DNA from: VRUE01 sp963706605
GTDB lineage: Bacteria; Actinomycetota; Thermoleophilia; Solirubrobacterales; 70-9
Direction: 5' to 3'
Length of the DNA stretch: 64,000 nt
Assembly: GCA_963706605.1 (NCBI GenBank)
Contig: OY970165.1
Coordinates: 248,001-312,000, forward strand
Every line of letters starts with the position of its first letter. The stretch's first letter is position 1. The notes beneath the pieces were generated by a model, which made no database searches, was not told where the DNA came from, and saw only the letters and a program-made list of their open reading frames with translations. Positions 55,791-62,782 of this stretch are shown here, in pieces. Made by a program: the position numbers and the translations under genes.

Positions 55791-57923
55791 ATGTTCGGGC
55801 AGATCGCCGATCTGACCTGGAAGCACCCGAAGAAGGTGCTCGCGGGGGTCGGCGTCTTCACCGTCCTCGCCTTCGCCCTCAGCAGCCACGTCGAGCAGCA
55901 CCTGAAGGCTGCTGGTTTCAGCGATCCGGCCAGCGAGGGCAGCCGTGCTCAGGCCCTCTTGATCGAAAAGACGGGCAGCGATGCCATGCCAGGGATCGTT
56001 GTACGGGTAAGGCCGCCGACGGGAGAGGCGCGCCTGCTGCTCCACTCTCCGGCTCTGAGCAGGGAAACGAGGCGCCTCGTCGTCACGCTGCGCTCGATCG
56101 ACGGGATCACCCGGGTCGAAAACCCGCTCGGCGGGGGCTCGCCGCAACTGATCGCTCCCAATCGAAGCTCCCTGCTATTGAACGCCTACTTCTCCAGCGG
56201 CGACGTGGACGTCCTCTCCACCGCGGCCGAAGATGCCTCCGAACGAGTGACTTCGTCGAAATTCCGGGTCACCGTCGGCGGCATCGCCACCGGCTTCAAC
56301 GAGGTCAACGACACGGTCCGCACCGATCTGGTGCGGACCGAGCTGATTGCCTTCCCACTGCTGGCCCTGCTGCTGCTGATCGTCTTCCGAGGCGTAATCG
56401 CAGCCTCGATCCCGTTGCTGGTTGGCATGGTCTCGGTCGGCGGGACCTTCCTCGTCCTGCTGGTGATGTCGAAATTCGTCGATACCTCGGTCTTCGCGCT
56501 GAACATAACGACCGCGATGGGCCTCGGGCTGGCGGTCGATTATGGCCTGCTGCTCGTCACCCGCTACCGCGAGGAGCTGGAGCGCGACGGCCCAAGTCGC
56601 GAGTCACACCGCCGCCTGGTCGAGTCCGCCGGCCGCACGGTGGTCTTCTCCGGCATGACGGTTGCAGCGGCAATGGCCGCGCTGACGCTCCTGCCCCAGC
56701 GCTTCCTCTACTCGGTCGGCGCCGGTGGCGCCATCGTCGCCGTCTTCGCCGCGCTCGGCGCGCTGCTGCTCGTGCCAGCGCTGCTTGCCCTGCTCGGCGA
56801 GCGGGTCAACGCCCTCTCGCTGCGGCGCGGACCGGCCGTCTCCGACGAATCGGGGGGCTGGTACCGGTTGGCGCGCGGCGTGATGCGCCACCCGGTCGCT
56901 GTGGCGCTGGGCAGCGCGGCACTCCTGCTTTTCCTCGCCATCCCGGTATTGGGAGTCAAGCTGACCATTCCCGGCACCGACAGCGTCCCCGCCGGGGAAC
57001 CGTCTCGCGAAGTCGTGGTGACGATCAACCGCGACTACCCGAACGCGCTCGGCACCCCGATCCCAGTCGCCATCGATGGGCCGGCGAGCAACGCTCAGCT
57101 GCGACGCCTGTCGCGGCGGATCGGGACGGTCGAGAACATCGAGGGCCCGGCGCCCTTCCAGCGCACCGGACCCGACCTGGCGGTCGCCAACTTCGCACTG
57201 CGCGGGAACGCCGACAGCGCACTCAGCAACGAAGCACAGGACGCGGTGAGGTCGATCCGCGCGATCGAAGGGCCGGCACCGCTGCTGGTCTCCGGCTTCA
57301 CCGCGGAATTCATCGATCTGAAGGAGAGCCTCGGGCAAAACCTGCCCCTCGTCATCGGCATCATCGCCCTGACCACCCTGGTCCTGCTGTTCATGCTGAC
57401 CGGCTCGGTGGTGCTGCCGCTGAAGACGCTGCTGATGAACCTCCTCACCCTGGCGGGGACGCTGGGGGTGATCGTCGCCGCGTTCCAGTGGGGCCTGCTC
57501 GACGGGCTGCTGGGTTACTCCGGGCCCAAGGGCATGGAGACCACGAACCTGGTCCTCATGTTCGCGGTCATCTTCGGCCTCTCCACCGACTACGCGGTCC
57601 TCGTCTTGGCGCGGATCAAGGAGCTGCACGACGCCGGCCTGTCCAATGAGGAGGCAGTCGCCCGCGGAATCGCCCGCACCGGCAGGGTGATCTCCGCCGC
57701 CGGGCTCTGTCTCGCCGCGGTCTTCCTCGCCTTCACCACCAGCTCGATCTTCTTCATGAAGGAGGCCGGCCTCGGCTACGCGGCCGCGGTGCTGATCGAC
57801 ACGACGCTCGTCAGAGCGCTACTGGTGCCGGCGCTGATGCGCCTCTTCGGCGACTGGAACTGGTGGGCGCCGGCGCCGCTGCGTCGCTTCCAGCAGCGCT
57901 TCGGGTTCTCCGAGGTCTCCTGA
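55791..57923 (+). CDS. MMPL-family (RND) lipid exporter 1
   Basis: 710-aa integral membrane protein of the MMPL/RND superfamily, which exports lipids or hydrophobic compounds using proton motive force. One TM near the N-terminus, a porter domain, a cluster of five TMs (FPLLALLLLIVFRGVIAASIPLL, then SVFALNITTAMGLGLAVDYGLLLVTRYREEL with the D-Y proton-relay motif), and the same again in the second half (FGLSTDYAVLVLARIKE). It starts 9 nt after the ferredoxin gene, so it may belong to the sucCD transcript. The C-terminus (GDWNWWAPAPLRRFQQRFGFSE) is shared exactly with the paralogue at 59116. Confidence 0.9.
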   Translation: MFGQIADLTWKHPKKVLAGVGVFTVLAFALSSHVEQHLKAAGFSDPASEGSRAQALLIEKTGSDAMPGIVVRVRPPTGEARLLLHSPALSRETRRLVVTLRSIDGITRVENPLGGGSPQLIAPNRSSLLLNAYFSSGDVDVLSTAAEDASERVTSSKFRVTVGGIATGFNEVNDTVRTDLVRTELIAFPLLALLLLIVFRGVIAASIPLLVGMVSVGGTFLVLLVMSKFVDTSVFALNITTAMGLGLAVDYGLLLVTRYREELERDGPSRESHRRLVESAGRTVVFSGMTVAAAMAALTLLPQRFLYSVGAGGAIVAVFAALGALLLVPALLALLGERVNALSLRRGPAVSDESGGWYRLARGVMRHPVAVALGSAALLLFLAIPVLGVKLTIPGTDSVPAGEPSREVVVTINRDYPNALGTPIPVAIDGPASNAQLRRLSRRIGTVENIEGPAPFQRTGPDLAVANFALRGNADSALSNEAQDAVRSIRAIEGPAPLLVSGFTAEFIDLKESLGQNLPLVIGIIALTTLVLLFMLTGSVVLPLKTLLMNLLTLAGTLGVIVAAFQWGLLDGLLGYSGPKGMETTNLVLMFAVIFGLSTDYAVLVLARIKELHDAGLSNEEAVARGIARTGRVISAAGLCLAAVFLAFTTSSIFFMKEAGLGYAAAVLIDTTLVRALLVPALMRLFGDWNWWAPAPLRRFQQRFGFSEVS

Positions 57924-57927
57924 GGGC

Positions 57928-58275
57928 CTAAGTTTCGACCTCACGGCAGTTCGGGCTGCCGTGGTTTTTCAGCACTACCTGGCCGCTGTGGCTCACACCC
58001 CAGTGAAGGACTATGTTGCACGCGACTTCGTCGCCCGGTTCGGCGACACCCTTGTACAAAAAGCCCGCCAAACAGTCGACTCGACTTTCGGAGACGCGTT
58101 CGCACCCTCCCACCGCATAGCCGATGCACTTGTGGTCTTGGTGGCAGGTTTCTTCGGCAAACAACCGGGTTTCATGCTTGGCCTGCCCGTACCCCAAATG
58201 CCACTGGAACGCCTCAGCGGTGCCCACCAAAGTCAAAGACACGACTAGCGCCGCGATCGCCACACTGATCCTCAT
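57928..58275 (-). CDS. Small secreted cysteine-rich protein, 115 aa
   Basis: From ATG 58275, with GGGGAG upstream; the longer frame to 58503 overlaps the HxlR gene. Signal peptide RISVAIAALVVSLTLVGTAEA, then about 90 residues containing six Cys (ETCHQDHKCIGYAVGGCERV, VDCLAG, VACNIVLHWG, NCREVET), enough for three disulfides. Not recognised. Lies between the two MMPL genes on the opposite strand, directly against the 3' end of MMPL 1. Confidence 0.72.
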   Translation of the reverse strand: MRISVAIAALVVSLTLVGTAEAFQWHLGYGQAKHETRLFAEETCHQDHKCIGYAVGGCERVSESRVDCLAGFLYKGVAEPGDEVACNIVLHWGVSHSGQVVLKNHGSPNCREVET

Positions 58276-58354
58276 ACCGTCTCCCCTTTCGGTATCTATA
58301 GAGGATCTGGACAATACCTTGAACGATCGACTCAGTTCGTCAAGAGCTTGAGCG

Positions 58355-59047
58355 CTAGGAGGACGGGGCTGCGACGGGGTCGGCCCCGCCGCCTTCCGCC
58401 AGCGCCGCCTCGCGAAAGCGATCCGGCAACTCGACCATGGCGCGCAACTTCTCCAGCGCCGCAGGATCTCCCTCGACCTCGGCTCCACCTTCTCCATCCT
58501 CACCGGCGACGAGCATCACCATCACCTCCCAGGGGGAGCCGGTGAGGACGAGGTCGGCGTCCTCGGCCTCGCCGCGCGCGGCGGCTATCCAACCGTCCTC
58601 GATGCGCAGCCGGTAGGACTGGCCTCCGGTGCGCAGACCGATTTCCAGCGAAACGTCCGCGGGGGGCCGCAGGACGACCCGCAGCGCATTGGGAAGGGAG
58701 GTCGGCTCGATCCCGACGACGTCGCTCGGCTGCTGGAGATTCAGGCCCCAGCGGCCCAACTCGATCAACGGTCGCTCGAGCCCGCGGCCGAGGTCGGTCA
58801 ACTCGTAGGCGGTCGCCGAAGCGGGGGGATCGAGCTCTCGGCGGCACACGATTCCACCCTGCTCGAGGTCACGGAGGCGCTTGGTGAGGACATCCGTGGG
58901 AGCGCCGCCGACCGCGCGGGCCAGGTCGGAGAAGCGCGACGGCCCGAGCGAGAGCTCGCGGACGATCAACAGGGTCCACCGCTCGCCGACCTGGTCGAGC
59001 GCACAGGCGACGCTGCACTCTCGCTGTTCGTATTCGCGGCGTGACAT
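58355..59047 (-). CDS. HxlR-family regulator with C-terminal SCP2-like domain
   Basis: 230 aa. Residues 1-100 are a HxlR winged helix: CSVACALDQVGERWTLLIVRELSLGPSRFSDLARAVGGAPTDVLTKRLRDLEQGGIV. Residues about 110-220 (LPNALRVVLRPPADVSLEIGLRTGGQSYRLRIEDGWIAAARGEAEDADLVLTGSPWEVMVMLV) resemble an SCP2-type lipid-binding domain, which would be the sensor. The promoter is visible: TTGGAA, 16-nt spacer, TAACAT (59055-59060), 7 nt before the ATG, so the mRNA is leaderless. It is divergent from MMPL 2 across 68 nt and probably controls it and itself. Confidence 0.85.
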   Translation of the reverse strand: MSRREYEQRECSVACALDQVGERWTLLIVRELSLGPSRFSDLARAVGGAPTDVLTKRLRDLEQGGIVCRRELDPPASATAYELTDLGRGLERPLIELGRWGLNLQQPSDVVGIEPTSLPNALRVVLRPPADVSLEIGLRTGGQSYRLRIEDGWIAAARGEAEDADLVLTGSPWEVMVMLVAGEDGEGGAEVEGDPAALEKLRAMVELPDRFREAALAEGGGADPVAAPSS

Positions 59048-59115
59048 AAAGCCGATGTTACCAGCGTGATTTGCTTTTCCAAGCGCCCACTTTGAAATCT
59101 GGTACGGTCCCCGCC
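59048..59115. promoter_or_regulatory. Divergent hxlR-type / MMPL 2 promoter region
   Basis: 68 nt holding two opposing leaderless-type promoters: minus-strand TTGGAA-16-TAACAT for the regulator and plus-strand TACGGT (59103-59108), 7 nt before the MMPL 2 ATG. ACCAG near the left and CTGGT near the right end give an inverted match. A likely binding place for the HxlR-family protein. Confidence 0.5.
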
Positions 59116-61245
59116 ATGAACCGGATCGCCGACCTCACCTGGACGCACCCGAAACGCGTTCTCGCCGCTGTCGCTGCCTTCGCCGTGCTCGCCGTCGCGA
59201 TCGGCCACGATGTCGAGCATCACCTGAAGGCGGCGGGCTTCACCGACCCCTCCTCGGAGAGCGAGCAGGCAAAGGGGGTGCTGGGCGGCGCGCTCGGCTA
59301 CGACGCCAACCCCGGCTTGGTGCTGATCGTCCGCGCCCCCGATGGCGAAAAGCTGAATGTCGCCAACCCGGCAGTGCGGCGCGATGTCGGACGGCTCACG
59401 CGCGAAGTGGCCCAGGTCGAGTACGTCGGCCGCGTCGTCAATCCCCTGCGCGACCGCCGCGACGGCGCCGAGCTGGTCGCCCGCGATGGGCGCTCGCTGG
59501 TGCTCTCCGTCCACCTCAACACCACCGACCTCGAGGACAAGGGCGGCCTCGTCGCCGAAGACGTCGCGCCGATAGCCGAATCGAGCAGCCTCGACGTCGC
59601 GATGGGGGGCTTTGCCGCCGGCTTCAACGACACCAATGACCAGACGAAAACCGACCTGACCAAGGCCGAGCTGATCGCCTTCCCGATCCTCGCGATCCTC
59701 CTCCTGATCGTCTTCCGCGGCGTGATCGCCGCCTCGATCCCGCTCTTAATCGGGGTGCTTTCGATCATCGGCACGCTGTTCGTGCTGCGGGTGATGTCGA
59801 CCTTCGTCGACACCTCGGTCTTCGCGCTGAACATCGCGACCGGCCTCAGCCTCGGGCTCGCGGTCGACTACGCATTGCTAATGGTCTCGCGCTATCGCGA
59901 GGAGATAGGGCGCGGCGGTGCGTCGCGGGAGGCGCACCGCCGCACCGTTCAGACCGCCGGCCGCACCGCGCTCTTCTCCGGCCTCACCGTCGCTGCCGCG
60001 ATGGCGGCGCTGGTGGTCTTGCCGCAGCGATTCCTCTACTCGATCGCGGTCGCCGGCGCCTCGGTCGGAATCCTCTCGGCGGTGATGGCGATCCTCGTGG
60101 TTCCCTCGATGCTGGCGCTGCTCGGCCCCCGCATCGACGCCCTCTCGATCCGCCGCGGTCCGGCGGTCTCCGACGAATCCGACGGCTGGTACCGGCTGGC
60201 GCGCTGGGTGATGCGACACCCGGTCGGCGTCGCCCTCGCCAGCACGGTGGTGCTCCTCGCCGCGGCCTCACCGCTGCTTTGGACCACCCTGACCGGCCCC
60301 AGCGCCGAAGCGGTTCCCCCCGGGCAGCCCTCCTACTCCGCCTACAGGTACCTAGAAGCCCACTACCCGCGCGACGTTGCCGAGGCGGTTACCGTCACCG
60401 TCGACGGCCGTGCCACGGACGCGGAGTTGACGAGCTTCGGTCGCCAGATCGAAGCGCTCGGGGGCGTCGTGCGCGGCACCCCGCTGGCGCGGGCCTCCAA
60501 AGAGGTCGCGTTCGCCAACTACGCGCTGCGGTGGCCGGCACTCGACGCCTCCTCCCAAAACACGGTCGAAGAGATCCGCGACCTCAGCCCACCCGGCGCC
60601 GCGACGACGTACGTCTCCGGCAACACGGCCAGCTTCATCGACGAGAAGCAGAGCCTCCTCGACCACCTGCCGCTGGTGGTCGGGATCGTCGCCGCCACCA
60701 CCCTGCTCATCCTCTTCCTCCTCACCGGCTCGGTCCTCCTCCCCCTAAAGACGCTGTTGATGAACGCGATGACGCTCGGAGCGACGCTCGGCATCGTCGT
60801 CCTCGCCTTCCAGGAGGGCTGGCTCGACGGTCTCTTCGACTACACCGGGCCATCGGCGGTCGAGATGACCAGCCTCGTCTTCCTCTTCGCCATCATCTTC
60901 GGCCTCGCGACCGACTACGCGGTGCTGGTGATGGCGCGGATCAAAGAGCAGCACGACCTCGGCGCCAGCAACGAGGACGCGGTCGCGGTCGGCATCGGTC
61001 GCACCGGCCGCGTGATCACCGCCGCCGCGGTGATGATCGCCGTCGTCTTCCTCGCCTTCGGCGTCAGCACTGTCTTCTTCATGAAGGAGATCGCGGTCGG
61101 GATGGCGGTCGGCGTTCTGCTCGACGCCACGGTCGTCCGCGGGCTGCTGGTGCCGGCGCTGATGCGCCTGCTCGGCGACTGGAACTGGTGGGCGCCGGCG
61201 CCGCTGCGTCGCTTCCAGCAGCGTTTCGGGTTCTCAGAGGCCTGA
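59116..61245 (+). CDS. MMPL-family (RND) lipid exporter 2
   Basis: 709 aa from ATG 59116 (TACGGT lies 7 nt upstream; the TTG-initiated frame from 59071 is less likely). Same architecture as MMPL 1: IADLTWTHPKRVLAAVAAFAVLAVAIG at the N-terminus, LLIVFRGVIAASIPLLIGVLS, SVFALNIATGLSLGLAVDYALLMVSRYREE and in the second half FGLATDYAVLVMARIKEQHD. The last about 80 nt are nearly identical to MMPL 1. Substrate unknown; the HxlR-SCP2 regulator suggests a lipid or other hydrophobic ligand. Confidence 0.9.
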   Translation: MNRIADLTWTHPKRVLAAVAAFAVLAVAIGHDVEHHLKAAGFTDPSSESEQAKGVLGGALGYDANPGLVLIVRAPDGEKLNVANPAVRRDVGRLTREVAQVEYVGRVVNPLRDRRDGAELVARDGRSLVLSVHLNTTDLEDKGGLVAEDVAPIAESSSLDVAMGGFAAGFNDTNDQTKTDLTKAELIAFPILAILLLIVFRGVIAASIPLLIGVLSIIGTLFVLRVMSTFVDTSVFALNIATGLSLGLAVDYALLMVSRYREEIGRGGASREAHRRTVQTAGRTALFSGLTVAAAMAALVVLPQRFLYSIAVAGASVGILSAVMAILVVPSMLALLGPRIDALSIRRGPAVSDESDGWYRLARWVMRHPVGVALASTVVLLAAASPLLWTTLTGPSAEAVPPGQPSYSAYRYLEAHYPRDVAEAVTVTVDGRATDAELTSFGRQIEALGGVVRGTPLARASKEVAFANYALRWPALDASSQNTVEEIRDLSPPGAATTYVSGNTASFIDEKQSLLDHLPLVVGIVAATTLLILFLLTGSVLLPLKTLLMNAMTLGATLGIVVLAFQEGWLDGLFDYTGPSAVEMTSLVFLFAIIFGLATDYAVLVMARIKEQHDLGASNEDAVAVGIGRTGRVITAAAVMIAVVFLAFGVSTVFFMKEIAVGMAVGVLLDATVVRGLLVPALMRLLGDWNWWAPAPLRRFQQRFGFSEA

Positions 61246-61263
61246 GAGCGCCCCATCCTCCCA

Positions 61264-61307
61264 GCGTTCGCACTTTTACGCCCTATACCGGGGTTAACTG
61301 CGAACGC
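61264..61307. repeat. 44-nt palindromic repeat (family B, copy 2)
   Basis: Perfect 9-bp arms GCGTTCGCA (61264-61272) and TGCGAACGC (61299-61307) around a 26-nt centre. The reverse complement of the centre, GTTAACCCCGGTATAGGGCG then TAAAA, matches the core of the element at 7749-7797. It lies between MMPL 2 and the acyl-CoA synthetase. Confidence 0.6.
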
Positions 61308-61345
61308 GCTGTCGTTGACGGCGCTTCTGCGGCAGACTGCCGCGG

Positions 61346-62782
61346 GTGAACTTCGTCGAGGACGTGATGGAACGCTCCCCCGCCTCGCGGCTGGGGATCG
61401 TCGCGATCGACGCCGAGGGCCGACGGCGCGATTGGTACTTCGGCGAGCTGATCGCCCGCTCCGCCGGTCTCTCCGGCGCCTTCGCGGCGCGCGGCGTGCG
61501 TCGTGGCGACGTCGTCATGACCCTGGTCGGCAACCGGATCGAGTGGGCGCTCTCGCTGCTCGCCTGCTGGCGGATGGGCGCGGTGGCCCTGCCCTGCAGC
61601 CCGCAGCTGCGCCGCCGCGACCTCGAGCTGCGGGCAGGCGCCGCCGCGCCGGCGCTCTGCGTCGTCGGCGAGGAGCTGCTCAGCGAGCTGCCCGACGGGG
61701 TGCCGGCGATGACCCTGGCCGAGGTCACCACGACCCTCGACGAGGACCGCCCCCAGGAGACGCCCGCCGCGATCGAGGCGATGGATGCCGAAGACCCGGC
61801 GCTGATCGTCTTCACCTCCGGCACCACCGGCGAGCCGCGCGGCGTCGTTCACGCCTACCGCTACCTGGCCGGCCAGCGCACCCAGGCCGAGCATTGGCTC
61901 GGCTCGCGCGCCGGCGAGCTGGTCTGGTGCACGACCGCCCCCGGCTGGTCGAAGTCGGCTCGCAACGTCTTCTTGGCACCCTGGCTGACCGGGGCGGCGG
62001 CCGTCATCCACGACGGCCGCTTCGACCCCGCGCAACGGCTCGACTTCTCCGAGGCGCTCGGCGTCAACGTGCTCTGCCAGGCGCCGACCGAGTACCGAAT
62101 GCTGGCCAAACGCACTCCCCTGCGCCCGCTGCCCGCCCTGCGTCGCATGGTCTCCGCCGGCGAGGCCCTGGAGGTGGAGACGATCGCCGCCTTCCGTGAG
62201 GCGACCGGGCTCGAGCCGGCCGACGGCTACGGACAGACCGAGACCGGCCACATCTCCGGCAACCTCGCCGGTGAGCCGGTGCGGCCGGGCTCGATAGGCA
62301 AGCCGCTGCCGGGAATCGTCGTCCGGGTCATCAAGGGCGAGCTTCAGCTGAAGGCTTCCTCCTCCCCCACCTTCTTCTCGCGCTACCTCGACGGCGAGCG
62401 ATTCGACGGCGAGTGGTGGCCCACCGGCGATCTCGTCCGGGCGGAGGAGGACGGCCACCTCTGGTTCGAGGGGCGCGGCGACGACGTCATCATCTCCTCC
62501 GGCTACCGCATCGGCCCGGTCGAGGTCGAGGCCGCGCTGCTCGCCCACCCGGCTGTCGCAGAGGCCGCTGCGGTCTCCTCGCCAGACCCTGAGCGTGGCG
62601 CAGTGGTGCGGGCGATCGTCGTGCCACGTGACCGCGAGCCGAGCGAAGAGCTGGCCCGCGAGCTGCAGGAGCACTGCAAACGAGAGACCGCGCCCTACAA
62701 GTTCCCTCGGATCATCGAGTTCACCGCCGAGCTGCCGAAGACGGCCAGCGGCAAGGTGAAGCGAGCAGAGCTACGCGGTTAG
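61346..62782 (+). CDS. AMP-forming acyl-CoA synthetase (MACS-like)
   Basis: 478-aa ANL-superfamily ligase forming an acyl-CoA from a carboxylic acid, ATP and CoA. Motifs: VFTSGTTGEPRGVVHAYRYLAG (P-loop), ADGYGQTETGH, WWPTGDLVRAEEDGHLWFEGRGDDVIISSGYRIGPVEVE and catalytic Lys in KTASGKVKRAELRG. The combination is like medium-chain acyl-CoA (AcsM) and related synthetases, though it is somewhat shorter than usual. GTG 61346; CAGACT is 7 nt upstream. The 3' end overlaps the convergent GGDEF-EAL gene by 12 nt. Acid specificity unknown. Confidence 0.88.
   Translation: MNFVEDVMERSPASRLGIVAIDAEGRRRDWYFGELIARSAGLSGAFAARGVRRGDVVMTLVGNRIEWALSLLACWRMGAVALPCSPQLRRRDLELRAGAAAPALCVVGEELLSELPDGVPAMTLAEVTTTLDEDRPQETPAAIEAMDAEDPALIVFTSGTTGEPRGVVHAYRYLAGQRTQAEHWLGSRAGELVWCTTAPGWSKSARNVFLAPWLTGAAAVIHDGRFDPAQRLDFSEALGVNVLCQAPTEYRMLAKRTPLRPLPALRRMVSAGEALEVETIAAFREATGLEPADGYGQTETGHISGNLAGEPVRPGSIGKPLPGIVVRVIKGELQLKASSSPTFFSRYLDGERFDGEWWPTGDLVRAEEDGHLWFEGRGDDVIISSGYRIGPVEVEAALLAHPAVAEAAAVSSPDPERGAVVRAIVVPRDREPSEELARELQEHCKRETAPYKFPRIIEFTAELPKTASGKVKRAELRG

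Noticed and set aside
61283..62674. 463-aa minus-strand frame opposite the acyl-CoA synthetase
   Set aside because: Shadow frame; the plus-strand gene has all ANL-superfamily motifs.
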